Shown here: positions 25,237 to 33,200 of the stretch, piece after piece | Layout of the letters: each line of letters begins with the position of its first letter | Numbering within the stretch: the stretch's first letter is position 1 | Origin: JACPLA01 sp964602055 | GTDB taxonomy: Bacteria; Bacteroidota; Ignavibacteria; UBA10030 | Length of the DNA stretch: 64,000 nucleotides | Assembly (NCBI GenBank): GCA_964602055.1 | Contig: CAZRPU010000002.1 | Span: 71,994-135,993, forward strand | Reading direction: 5' to 3' | The notes under the pieces: generated by a model | Seen by the model: only the letters and a program-made list of their open reading frames with translations | Database searches by the model: none | What the model was told of the DNA's origin: nothing | Position numbers and translations under genes: made by a program

Positions 25237-25983
25237 TTACATGACCAAACCGCCATCCACGCACAGGACCTGGCCGGTCATGTAGCTGGATGCCGGAGAT
25301 GCAAGAAAAAGAACGACATTGGCAATTTCTTCGGGTTTTGCAGTACGCTTCAACGGAATCATGCCCATCAGGGCCTCTTTTTGCTGAGGCGTGAGTTTTT
25401 CAGTCATGTCCGTGTCGACAAAGCCCGGTGCCACCGCATTCACCCGGATGTTCCTGGACGAGAGCTCTTTCGCCAGCGTTTTCGTCATGCCAATCATGCC
25501 GGCCTTGGCAGCTGCATAATTGGTCTGGCCCGGATTGCCAATAACTCCGGCGATGGAGCTGATGTTGATGATAGCTCCTTCCCTTTGGCTCATCATCTGT
25601 TTACAGACAGCTTTGGAAAAATTGAAGGCGCTCTTCAGATTCGTGTCGATGACGTCGTCCCAGTCCTGCTCGCTCATTCTCATCAACAGCGTGTCTTTTG
25701 TAATTCCCGCGTTATTGACCAGAATGTCCAGCCTCTTGAAGCGATTGAGGACATTCTCAATGACGTTATTTGCTTCTGCAAAATTCTTCGCGTCCGACTG
25801 AAGCGCAACGGCGCGTCTTCCCTTCGATTCGATCGCCTGCACCACCTCTGCTGCCGCCGCTCCTGCGCTGCGATAGGTAAACGCTACGTCGGCTCCCTGC
25901 CCTGCAAGAGCAAGGGCGATGGATCTGCCGATGCCCCGGGAGCCTCCGGTGACCAGTGCAACCTTATTCTCGAGACTGCTCAT
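25237..25983 (-). CDS. fabG: 3-oxoacyl-ACP reductase
   Basis: This 248-residue short-chain dehydrogenase reduces 3-oxoacyl-ACP with NADPH. Visible are the TGGSRGIGRSIA cofactor loop (about 13-24), NNAGIT (about 90-95), the catalytic Ser in INISS, and YAAAK with catalytic Tyr and Lys. The ATG overlaps the fabD stop by four bases, so translation is coupled. Confidence 0.97.
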   Translation of the reverse strand: MSSLENKVALVTGGSRGIGRSIALALAGQGADVAFTYRSAGAAAAEVVQAIESKGRRAVALQSDAKNFAEANNVIENVLNRFKRLDILVNNAGITKDTLLMRMSEQDWDDVIDTNLKSAFNFSKAVCKQMMSQREGAIINISSIAGVIGNPGQTNYAAAKAGMIGMTKTLAKELSSRNIRVNAVAPGFVDTDMTEKLTPQQKEALMGMIPLKRTAKPEEIANVVLFLASPASSYMTGQVLCVDGGLVM

Positions 25984-26906
25984 TCCGTTCCTCGCGTAAC
26001 CGCTGTGAGATCGGCCTGCTTTTCAATGCCTCTTGTCTGTACGCTCCCGTCAATCCTCTTGATGAGACCCTGCAGCACTTTTCCGGGGCCAATCTCCACG
26101 AAAGTGTCTGCACCCGCCGCAACCATGTTGACAACGCTCTCTTCCCACCGCACCGGCTCCGTAAGCTGGAGGACGAGCATCTTGCGAATTTCACTCGCCT
26201 TTGTGACGGGTCCGGCTGTGACGTTGGTGTATACCGGAATCGCCGCGTCACGGATTGATGTGCCTTCAAGGGCAGCGCGCAACCCTTCGCCGGCGGATGC
26301 CATCAGCGGAGAATGGAATGCTCCGCTCACCTGCAGCTCCTTCACCAACTTCGCTCCGCGTGCCTTTGCCAGCTCCATTCCTTTTCGCACTCCCTCAACC
26401 GATCCTGAGATGACAATTTGTCCCGGCGAGTTGAAGTTGGCCGGCTGAACAATGCCCGCCACGGAGGCTTCCGAGCAGAGCGCCTTCACGTCGCCAGGCT
26501 GCAGGCCGATAACAGCGGCCATGGTGCCGGGCTGCTCCACGCCGGCTTTCTGCATCAGCTCACCGCGGAGACGGACCAGCTTGAGGCCGTCCTCAAAAGA
26601 GAGCGCTCCAGCATGCACCAGCGCTGAATACTCACCCAGCGAATGTCCGGCCGCCATTGCCGCCGCGTCTGTCGTCAAGAGTTGAGAAAGAACAATACTG
26701 TGCAGAAAAATTGCAGGCTGCGTATTCTTCGTCTGCCGAAGCTCATCCTCGGGGCCGGCAAAACAGAGCCGCGACAACGAAAACCCGAGAATGCGGTCTG
26801 CTTCCTCAAAGGTCTTTCTTGCAGCCTCATTCTGCTCAAAGAGATCCTTGCCCATCCCCACGTACTGCGAACCCTGTCCAGGAAAAACGAAAGCGAACGA
26901 TGGCAT
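25980..26906 (-). CDS. fabD: malonyl-CoA-ACP transacylase
   Basis: The 308-residue enzyme loads malonyl groups onto ACP. FPGQGSQYVGMG opens the protein, the nucleophile Ser lies in AAGHSLGEYSAL, the malonate-binding Arg in VRLRGELM, and the catalytic His in SGAFHSPLM. It starts four bases after fabH and overlaps fabG. Confidence 0.97.
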   Translation of the reverse strand: MPSFAFVFPGQGSQYVGMGKDLFEQNEAARKTFEEADRILGFSLSRLCFAGPEDELRQTKNTQPAIFLHSIVLSQLLTTDAAAMAAGHSLGEYSALVHAGALSFEDGLKLVRLRGELMQKAGVEQPGTMAAVIGLQPGDVKALCSEASVAGIVQPANFNSPGQIVISGSVEGVRKGMELAKARGAKLVKELQVSGAFHSPLMASAGEGLRAALEGTSIRDAAIPVYTNVTAGPVTKASEIRKMLVLQLTEPVRWEESVVNMVAAGADTFVEIGPGKVLQGLIKRIDGSVQTRGIEKQADLTAVTRGTE

Positions 26907-26910
26907 GCGG

Positions 26911-27921
26911 CTACGGCTTTGCGGGATGAGCCAGCGACCAGTTCACCAACACCGCGCCCCAGGTGTAGCCAGCGCCAAAACTTGCCAAAACGATTTTCTG
27001 CCCCCGCTTCAGTTTTCCGCATTGCCACCATTCAGAGAGACAGAGGGGAATCGTCGCTGCCGTCGTATTGCCGTACTTGTCGATGTTGATCATCACTTTG
27101 GACCGGTCAAGGCCCATCCGGTTTGCCGTGGCATCGATAATCCGCAAGTTGGCCTGGTGCGGAACGAGCCATGCAACATCATTCCCGGTCAGATTATTCC
27201 TCTGCATGATTTCCGCGGAAACATCCGCCATGCCGATCACGGCAACCTTGAATACTGCCTTGCCGTCCTGGAAAATATAGTGGTACTTCTTCTCCACGGT
27301 CTCGTGGGTCGGGGGATGAAGACTTCCACCCCCCTTCATATACAGAAAATCTCCCCCTGAACCGTCGGAGTATAATTTGTGATCGAGGATTCCGAACTCT
27401 TCGCTCTCCCCGGGCTCAAGGAGCACTGCCGACCCGGCATCGCCAAACAGGATGCAGGTGTTTCGATCAGTGTAGTCCACGATGCTGCTCATTTTGTCGG
27501 CACCGATCACCAGAACCTTGGAGTAAGCTCCGCTCTCGATGAACTGCGAGCCGAGGACCAAGGCATAGAGAAACCCTGAGCACGCAGCGGAAACATCAAA
27601 GCCCCATGCTTTGCGCGCGCCGATTTTCTCCTGCACAATGCACGCCGTTGCCGGAAAGAACATGTCGGGAGTCACCGTCGCAACGATGATGACCTCAATG
27701 TCGGCCGGATTGACGGGGTTGGTGGTTCGCAGGTGTTCAAATGCACGGATGCATAATTCCGATGTGGCCCCGTTTTCCAGGATGCGGCGCTCCCTGATGC
27801 CTGTCCGGGATCGTATCCATTCGTCATTCGTATCGACCATTTTCTCGAGATCGAGGTTCGAAAGAACCTTTTCGGGAACGTAGTGTCCGATGCCGGTAAT
27901 TGTCGCGGTGCGTTTTCTCAT
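26911..27921 (-). CDS. fabH: 3-oxoacyl-ACP synthase III
   Basis: The 336-residue enzyme starts fatty acid synthesis by condensing an acyl-CoA primer with malonyl-ACP. The catalytic triad is visible: Cys in SAACSGFLYAL, His in VPHQANLRI and Asn in KYGNTTAAT. TNDEWIRSRTGIRERRI near residues 30-46 is typical. The primer (acetyl or branched acyl) cannot be judged from the sequence. It lies four bases after plsX. Confidence 0.97.
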   Translation of the reverse strand: MRKRTATITGIGHYVPEKVLSNLDLEKMVDTNDEWIRSRTGIRERRILENGATSELCIRAFEHLRTTNPVNPADIEVIIVATVTPDMFFPATACIVQEKIGARKAWGFDVSAACSGFLYALVLGSQFIESGAYSKVLVIGADKMSSIVDYTDRNTCILFGDAGSAVLLEPGESEEFGILDHKLYSDGSGGDFLYMKGGGSLHPPTHETVEKKYHYIFQDGKAVFKVAVIGMADVSAEIMQRNNLTGNDVAWLVPHQANLRIIDATANRMGLDRSKVMINIDKYGNTTAATIPLCLSEWWQCGKLKRGQKIVLASFGAGYTWGAVLVNWSLAHPAKP

Positions 27922-27925
27922 GAGA

Positions 27926-28987
27926 TCACGGATGGGCCACAGAAAGCGATCCGCTTGCCTCCATACGCTGTTTCATCGTTTGCGCCAGGGTCTCCTCAAT
28001 ATGCTGATTGAGCTTTGCATTCGCCACCTCGGCCGCCTTCAGGATCATGTTTTTTATGGCTTTGGGAGTCGACTTCCCGTGCCCGATAATCGTGACACCA
28101 TTGACCCCCAGTACCGGAACACCCCCATGCTCTTCATAATCCATATCCTTCAATGCCGCTTTCAGTGCTCCGCGGACTAGCCCCAAGACGCCTTTGCGAA
28201 GCACATTCCCCTCGGCATAGGAGAGGAGCTTCGATTTCAGGAACGAAGGGACGCTTTCGCCGAATTTCAGCAGGATGTTTCCCACAAACCCGTCACAGAC
28301 CACCACCTGGACCGTCCCTTTCAGTACATCCCTCCCCTCGACATTCCCGATGAAATTCAACGGGCCGCCTTTGAGCATCTTGTACGTCTCTTTGGCAATT
28401 TCATTTCCTTTGGATTCTTCTTCGCCGACATTGAGAAGCCCCACTCCCGGATTCTCATAATGAATAACTCGTTTTGCATAGATGCTTCCCATGACGGCAA
28501 ATTCAAACAAGTGCTGCGGACGGCAATCGACATTCGTTCCCGCGTCGAGGAGGAGACAAACACCTTTTTCCGATGGAAAGAATGCTCCAATTGTCGGCCG
28601 GCTGACCCCTTGAATTCTTCCGAGGATGAGCGTTGCCGCAGAAAGTACCGCTCCGGTGTTCCCGGCGCTGACAAACGCATCGGCCTTCCCTTCCTTGTGC
28701 AGGCTCATGCCGATCGCCAGAGATGAATTCTTTTTCTGTTTCAGAGCGGCCGTCGGCGAATCCGTCATGGTAATGACGTCGTCTGCATGGACAACAGAAA
28801 GAGCGAGCCCTTGCGCGGAATGTCCGCTCAAATGCTTCGACATCTCCTCTTTTTTCCCCACAAGGATGATTTCGAATGCATTGCCGGAGGCGCGCAGCGC
28901 TTCGATCGACCCCTCAATTTCATTGAGGGGGGCAAAGTCTCCGCCCATCGCATCGACAACAATTCTCAACTTCGGATTAGAATTCAT
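27926..28987 (-). CDS. plsX: phosphate acyltransferase PlsX
   Basis: The 353-residue peripheral membrane enzyme makes acyl-phosphate from acyl-ACP for phospholipid synthesis by the PlsX/PlsY route. The VDAMGGDFAP opening, the ALVSAGNTGA-like FVSAGNTGAVL block and the VVCDGFVGNILLK block are diagnostic. The order yceD-rpmF-plsX-fabH-fabD-fabG is widely conserved. It starts 42 bases after rpmF. Confidence 0.97.
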   Translation of the reverse strand: MNSNPKLRIVVDAMGGDFAPLNEIEGSIEALRASGNAFEIILVGKKEEMSKHLSGHSAQGLALSVVHADDVITMTDSPTAALKQKKNSSLAIGMSLHKEGKADAFVSAGNTGAVLSAATLILGRIQGVSRPTIGAFFPSEKGVCLLLDAGTNVDCRPQHLFEFAVMGSIYAKRVIHYENPGVGLLNVGEEESKGNEIAKETYKMLKGGPLNFIGNVEGRDVLKGTVQVVVCDGFVGNILLKFGESVPSFLKSKLLSYAEGNVLRKGVLGLVRGALKAALKDMDYEEHGGVPVLGVNGVTIIGHGKSTPKAIKNMILKAAEVANAKLNQHIEETLAQTMKQRMEASGSLSVAHP

Positions 28988-29029
28988 TGTGCCAGGAATC
29001 GTACGATCCTGCCGCGCTCGTGATCAGCG

Positions 29030-29212
29030 TCAGGCTTCTTTGGGAATGATAACTGAGCGGCCGTCGTAGTAGCCGCAGTTCGGACACGCCCGGTGTGTCA
29101 GTTTTTGTTCATGGCAATTCGGACATTCCGAGGTACTGGGAGCAGTGGCCTTATAGTGCGTTCGGCGTTTGCGGCCTCTTGTCTTTGAATGTCGTCGTTT
29201 CGGATTCGGCAT
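29030..29212 (-). CDS. rpmF: 50S ribosomal protein L32
   Basis: The 60-residue basic protein has the L32 start MPNPKRRHSKTR and a four-Cys zinc motif (CPNC at 34-37 and CPNC at 47-50). It is the zinc-binding (C+) form. GAAAGG lies eight bases before the ATG. A terminator-like hairpin with five T residues ends only 22 bases before the start codon, which may tune its expression. Confidence 0.98.
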   Translation of the reverse strand: MPNPKRRHSKTRGRKRRTHYKATAPSTSECPNCHEQKLTHRACPNCGYYDGRSVIIPKEA

Positions 29213-29234
29213 AACACATTCCTTTCAAAAACAT

Positions 29235-29256
29235 AAAAACCCGAACCAGGTTCGGG
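29235..29256 (-). terminator. terminator-like hairpin between yceD and rpmF, possible attenuator
   Basis: On the minus strand CCCGAAC (29256-29250) pairs with GTTCGGG (29246-29240) around a three-base loop, followed at once by TTTTT (29239-29235). An upstream copy of CCCGAA at 29276-29271 could pair with the 3-prime arm instead and prevent the hairpin. The gene order argues for partial read-through into rpmF-plsX-fab. Confidence 0.6.
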
Positions 29257-29281
29257 CCGTCCCTTGGCATTTCGGGACCGG

Positions 29282-29794
29282 TTAGTTATTCATAAGTTTT
29301 TTTAATTCTGCCCAACGCGGATCACTCTCTTGCACGGTGCAGGAGCATGTGGCTTTGTTCTTGTTGATCCCGCATACGGGACACAAACCCGCGCAATCTT
29401 CCTTGCACAACATTTTCAACGGAAGAGACAAAATGAGGAATTGACGGACGTCCTCGCCCAGGTCAATGATGTTTGTGTCGACCGAGAGATACTGAACTTC
29501 TTCCTGAACCTCTTCGGCACGGTCGGGCTCCTGCTCGCCCTGAACATAGAGAATCGTATATCGGGCCTGAACATCCCTCTGAAACTCATCAAGACACCTG
29601 TCACAGAGGAACATGCCGCCGCTCTCCGATTCCACCTGAACCAGCAGCTGGCGGTTTGATTTCTCAATATCCACTTCCGTGGATACTTTCCTGACGAAAC
29701 GCTTGTCCAGCCCAAGATCGGAGGGTTCTGTTGATAAAGAATGGTGGTGCTTACCCTCCGACAACTTCGATATGTTGATTCTCAGACTGCTCAA
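29282..29794 (-). CDS. yceD: YceD/DUF177 family 23S rRNA accumulation protein
   Basis: The 170-residue protein has the DUF177 block CDRCLDEFQRDV near residues 80-91 and a C-terminal Cys-rich tail (CKEDCAGLCPVCG, then CSC) that may bind zinc. In Escherichia coli YceD is needed for normal 23S rRNA levels, and the gene nearly always precedes rpmF, as here. The start codon is TTG at 29794, supported by GGGAGG at 29809-29804. A strong promoter lies about 75 bases upstream, so this heads the yceD-rpmF-fab operon. Confidence 0.92.
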   Translation of the reverse strand: MSSLRINISKLSEGKHHHSLSTEPSDLGLDKRFVRKVSTEVDIEKSNRQLLVQVESESGGMFLCDRCLDEFQRDVQARYTILYVQGEQEPDRAEEVQEEVQYLSVDTNIIDLGEDVRQFLILSLPLKMLCKEDCAGLCPVCGINKNKATCSCTVQESDPRWAELKKLMNN

Positions 29795-29803
29795 TGAACG
29801 CCC

Positions 29804-29809
29804 CCTCCC
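29804..29809 (-). promoter_or_regulatory. ribosome binding site deciding the yceD TTG start
   Basis: GGGAGG ends nine bases before a TTG codon at 29794-29792. No ATG or GTG with equal support is in frame nearby, so the rare TTG start is preferred. Confidence 0.6.
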
Positions 29810-29877
29810 GCGGGAATCTTTATCGAACTTCCCCTTCCCATGCCAAAAAAGGGGGGTTTTTCAAGAAAAGCGGTGAA

Positions 29878-29906
29878 AATATAGCGATAAGTGCCCAGAG
29901 AGTCAA
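29878..29906 (-). promoter_or_regulatory. sigma-70-type promoter for yceD-rpmF-fab operon
   Basis: On the minus strand TTGACT (29906-29901), a 17-base spacer and TATATT (29883-29878) form a near-consensus promoter. Transcription should start near 29871, leaving a leader of about 75 bases that includes a possible six-pair CCCCTT/AAGGGG stem. Confidence 0.75.
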
Positions 29907-29974
29907 GCTTGCAGTACAAAACGACATGCCACTTTTGAATCAAAAAGAAACAAAAGCGTGCATGGGGAAATGCA

Positions 29975-29995
29975 GGAATTCGCCGGGCGAACTCC
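29975..29995 (-). other. strong hairpin between the DUF3276 gene and the yceD promoter
   Basis: A nine-pair stem (29995-29987 with 29983-29975, one G-T pair) closes on a three-base loop, 29 bases past the stop of the DUF3276 gene. It lacks a following T run, so it is either a rho-assisted or RNA-stabilising 3-prime end, not a standard terminator. The rest of the 229-base gap holds the yceD promoter and leader. Confidence 0.55.
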
Positions 29996-30023
29996 TTCGG
30001 CAATGTCAATCTCTGCAGGATGC

Positions 30024-30314
30024 CTACGATTTTTCCAATTCTGCCGGAGACGGCGAGACTTGTTCTGTGCCGGGCAAAAGCTCTTTGTGAATATAGTCCA
30101 CCGTTTCATCCAGCGCATCCGCAAATTTCTGGAAATCTTCCTTATACAGGAAAATCTTGTGCTTTTCGTATTCTTCCTCTCCCACCCTCTTGCTTTCAGT
30201 GATGGTGATATAGAAGTCTTTCTCTGATTTGGTCGACTTTACATCGAAGAAGTATGTGCGTTTTCCTGCACGCACCCTCTTCGTGAAGATTTCATCCTTG
30301 TAGTGATTTTCCAA
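30024..30314 (-). CDS. PUR-alpha-like DNA/RNA-binding protein (DUF3276)
   Basis: The 96-residue protein matches the DUF3276 family, which folds like the PUR repeats of eukaryotic PUR-alpha. The family is characteristic of Bacteroidetes and relatives. Family features are GKRTYFFDVK (about 17-26), DFYITITESK (about 33-42) and a C-terminal KFADALDETVDYI helix. It likely binds single-stranded nucleic acid, but its role is unknown. The start is TTG at 30314, fixed by the very strong ribosome binding site GGGAGGTG at 30327-30320. It is the gene after the PorZ-like one, 106 bases away. Confidence 0.9.
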   Translation of the reverse strand: MENHYKDEIFTKRVRAGKRTYFFDVKSTKSEKDFYITITESKRVGEEEYEKHKIFLYKEDFQKFADALDETVDYIHKELLPGTEQVSPSPAELEKS

Positions 30315-30319
30315 GGTAA

Positions 30320-30327
30320 CACCTCCC
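30320..30327 (-). promoter_or_regulatory. strong ribosome binding site deciding a TTG start
   Basis: GGGAGGTG on the minus strand ends five bases before a TTG codon at 30314-30312. It is the strongest Shine-Dalgarno match I noticed in the window and fixes the DUF3276 start. Confidence 0.8.
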
Positions 30328-30420
30328 TGTTAAGTTTGAACAACGATGGGTTCCAAGGTCATGAACTTCGAGCCACAGCACCACGCCCTCCCATCGCGGA
30401 CGAGTTGACCACAGCAACAA

Positions 30421-32700
30421 CTATCGTTTTACCACCGCAACTTTTCCCGTTCCGATTTGTTCGCCGTTCTGCGCAAAGGCCACAACAAAATAGACACCGG
30501 TGCCGACGGTTGATCCTGTCTGATCCTTTCCGTCCCAGAATGCTCGACCGCCTCCCTGAGCCCTGAACTCTGTGATAAGCGAGCCGTCCACAGAGAGAAT
30601 CTTGATGGAACTCTCAGCGACAAGATTGCGAATCACCAGCTGTCCTTCGGAAGGAACAAAAAACGGGTTCGGACCAATCTGAAGCGCGACGGATGACCGG
30701 AGCGGCATTACTGCTTCGATCGAGAGACTTGAAAGACCCTTCTCCGTGCCGATATAGACCATTCCCCTCTCCTGATCGATGGCGATCGCCCGAATATCGT
30801 CGTCGACAAGCCTTCCGCCCGTCGAAGCAACCGTATACTGATGCTGAAGTTGGGTCGCATCCTGGTTCATCACAAACACCCCCTCCTTCGTTCCGACCCA
30901 TTTGTTGTTCAGCGCATCCACCGCAATTGCCTGAATGGATTGTTCGCGCAAAGGAAAGGAGGTGAAATGCCTTTGCTTCGGAAAGAGAGGATCGGTGATC
31001 ATCATAAAACCAAGATCCGTTCCGACGCACACGTTCCCTTCTCTATCAACGGCAAGGGACAAGACCGTATTATTCGGCAAGCCGTCAGAAATTCCGAAAA
31101 GGCCCCATCCTCCCGTGCCGGAAGTTCCCGAAATTTCTCCGCTTTCATTGAAGTAGTACAGCCCGGTTGCCGGTTTGTTAAAGGGCTCTGCATTCGCAAG
31201 CCATTTCGAACCATTCTTGTCGATAACCATGGCGGTGAAGAGCCCTTGTCCCGGTGTTATCGCATTGGTCACATAGGAGAAAGCGCTGTCGGAAACAAGG
31301 CGTGCAAGGAAATTTCCCGTTGAGGCCGTTCGGTTGACAAACCAGTCTGTACCGTCAGGGGCGGTACTCACGCTTCCTACGACGACATACGGGGGGCCCG
31401 AAGGGACGGAACTGGCGAGAGCCGGTATTGAACCGGCGTGGAGGCGGCGCCTGACGGTATCATCGGCCACCTCAGCGACGCCAACCCCCCAGGAGCTGAC
31501 CCAAATACGATTATTGGCTCCGATGGCGACCTTGTAATAGTCGTTCGACGCAAGAACCGGAAATCCGGCAACGGTAAAATTCTTCCATTGCGCGGACTCG
31601 GGAAGCAGAGGATTGTAACGGCTGAACCCATTCCCCTGGCCGCTGATGCCGGTGGCGCACCACAACACCCCGTTCGGGTCAACGGCGAGGCTGCTGAACA
31701 AATCGCCGAGAGGACCGTTCGGGATGATCGCTTTTTGAACGGGGCCCCATTGGTCGATTCCCCGGGACGTCGTTCCAACATACCACGTCGAAGTATTTCC
31801 GTCGTACATCAAATCCGTAGGGACATCGAGCGGATCCGAAGCAACGCCGACCGCGGCGGCATTGGCCCCGGCGAGGGACTTGATTTCATAACCGGTGGAT
31901 TGCACGAGGGCATGCCATTCGCCCTGCCCCTGCGTCAGGGCAATGATGCGGCTGCCTGCAAGCGATGCGATCGACTGGAACCCTGTGCCTGTGAAAAATG
32001 CTGCCCCTGAGACCGTCCCAACAATGAGCGTGTCGCGGAAAACGATGGCAGAAGTAACATCATTCGCCGGCAAACCCTGGGCGGTTTGAAACTGGATCCA
32101 ATTCGATGGAGAGGAGAGATTGGTCAGAAAGCGCGGAGCTGCGGCCATCCCCTGGTTTGTGGCGATCCAGAGAGAATCGGGCTTCACGATGACCTTGTTG
32201 ACTGAAGTGGGCGAGGAAAAACCGAGATTGGCGTAGGTATCCCCGAATTCCCATCGCGAAAGGCGAAAGACGCTGACACCGAAGTCGGTCCCGACGAACA
32301 ACGAATCCCCGCTCATGGAAAACGTCCTTATTCTTTTTTGGACACGATTGGAATTCTTGATATCGTTGATAACGACCAGACGGTTCGTGGAAGGCTCAAG
32401 AACATTGATAGATCCATCGGCGGTACCAACCCAAATGCGGCCGACAGGATCAATGAAAACTGCCGTAAGGTTGTTGGACGTCAAGCCGTCGGAATTCGCA
32501 AGGCGATCGAAAGTTGCCTGTTGATCGTCCCAACGGAACAGACCGCCCGTCGTGGCGGCCCAGACGTCGGTCCCCGCCGAAGCCAGGGCTTGTACGTTTC
32601 GCATGTCGGTGAAGCTTCTCCAGGTCCCCGGCTTCACAAAACTCATCTGAGCCGAAACGACCTCAATCGCTGCCAGAAGGATGATCGCACAGGTTTTCAC
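30421..32700 (-). CDS. PorZ-like two-propeller protein with type IX secretion style C-terminal domain
   Basis: The 759-residue exported protein (signal peptide about 1-17) begins with a propeller carrying repeated VWAATTGGLFRWD-type blades as in two-component regulator propellers. It continues with a second set of blades (about 330-660) and ends in an 85-residue domain resembling type IX secretion C-terminal domains (FWDGKDQTGSTVGTGVYF). That order matches PorZ, a surface protein of the type IX attachment complex that delivers anionic lipopolysaccharide. PorZ itself keeps its C-terminal domain, so being a cargo protein is the alternative. The start is GTG at 32700, overlapping the ribH stop (GTGA). 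No other por gene is present nearby. Confidence 0.75.
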   Translation of the reverse strand: MKTCAIILLAAIEVVSAQMSFVKPGTWRSFTDMRNVQALASAGTDVWAATTGGLFRWDDQQATFDRLANSDGLTSNNLTAVFIDPVGRIWVGTADGSINVLEPSTNRLVVINDIKNSNRVQKRIRTFSMSGDSLFVGTDFGVSVFRLSRWEFGDTYANLGFSSPTSVNKVIVKPDSLWIATNQGMAAAPRFLTNLSSPSNWIQFQTAQGLPANDVTSAIVFRDTLIVGTVSGAAFFTGTGFQSIASLAGSRIIALTQGQGEWHALVQSTGYEIKSLAGANAAAVGVASDPLDVPTDLMYDGNTSTWYVGTTSRGIDQWGPVQKAIIPNGPLGDLFSSLAVDPNGVLWCATGISGQGNGFSRYNPLLPESAQWKNFTVAGFPVLASNDYYKVAIGANNRIWVSSWGVGVAEVADDTVRRRLHAGSIPALASSVPSGPPYVVVGSVSTAPDGTDWFVNRTASTGNFLARLVSDSAFSYVTNAITPGQGLFTAMVIDKNGSKWLANAEPFNKPATGLYYFNESGEISGTSGTGGWGLFGISDGLPNNTVLSLAVDREGNVCVGTDLGFMMITDPLFPKQRHFTSFPLREQSIQAIAVDALNNKWVGTKEGVFVMNQDATQLQHQYTVASTGGRLVDDDIRAIAIDQERGMVYIGTEKGLSSLSIEAVMPLRSSVALQIGPNPFFVPSEGQLVIRNLVAESSIKILSVDGSLITEFRAQGGGRAFWDGKDQTGSTVGTGVYFVVAFAQNGEQIGTGKVAVVKR

Positions 32701-33200
32701 ACAGTCTGATGCTTACGCTTCCGTTTGAGGTTCTGAAACAGCCTCGCCATCTCGATTGCTGCCAGTGCGGCTTCCCATCCCTTATTCCCGCGGCCCCCTC
32801 CCGACCGGTCCAAAGCTTGCCGGACATTTTCGGTTGTGAGGACTCCAAACAAGACAGGAATGCCCGCGCTCAAAGCAACCGATTCAATGCCTCGGGCCGC
32901 GGCGGCAGCAACAAAGTCAAAGTGAGGAGTCTCCCCCCGTATGACCGCCCCCAGGCAAATAATAGCGTCCCACCGTTGCCGCCTGGAAAGCGCGCCGGCA
33001 ACCTGCGGCAATTCAAACGCTCCCGGACAGGAGTACACTGAAGTGTGCGATGACACTGCACCGTGCTTTTCCAGACAGTCCTGCGCTCCCCGCAGAAGAC
33101 GATCGGTCACCGCTCTGTTGTAGTTGCTCACCACAATGGCGATTCTCAATCCGCGAGCGTTGAGTGTCGTTGTGGGATTGCCGCGGGTTTTAGTCGTCAC
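32697..33200 (-). CDS. ribH: 6,7-dimethyl-8-ribityllumazine synthase
   Basis: The 167-residue enzyme forms the penultimate riboflavin intermediate from a pyrimidine and 3,4-dihydroxy-2-butanone 4-phosphate. Visible are VVSNYNRAVTDRLL (about 24-37), the PGAFELP substrate loop and the CLGAVIRGETPHFDFV block with the catalytic His. It overlaps the upstream PHP gene and the downstream PorZ-like gene by four bases each, an unusual pairing. No other riboflavin gene is in the window. Confidence 0.97.
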   Translation of the reverse strand: MTTKTRGNPTTTLNARGLRIAIVVSNYNRAVTDRLLRGAQDCLEKHGAVSSHTSVYSCPGAFELPQVAGALSRRQRWDAIICLGAVIRGETPHFDFVAAAAARGIESVALSAGIPVLFGVLTTENVRQALDRSGGGRGNKGWEAALAAIEMARLFQNLKRKRKHQTV

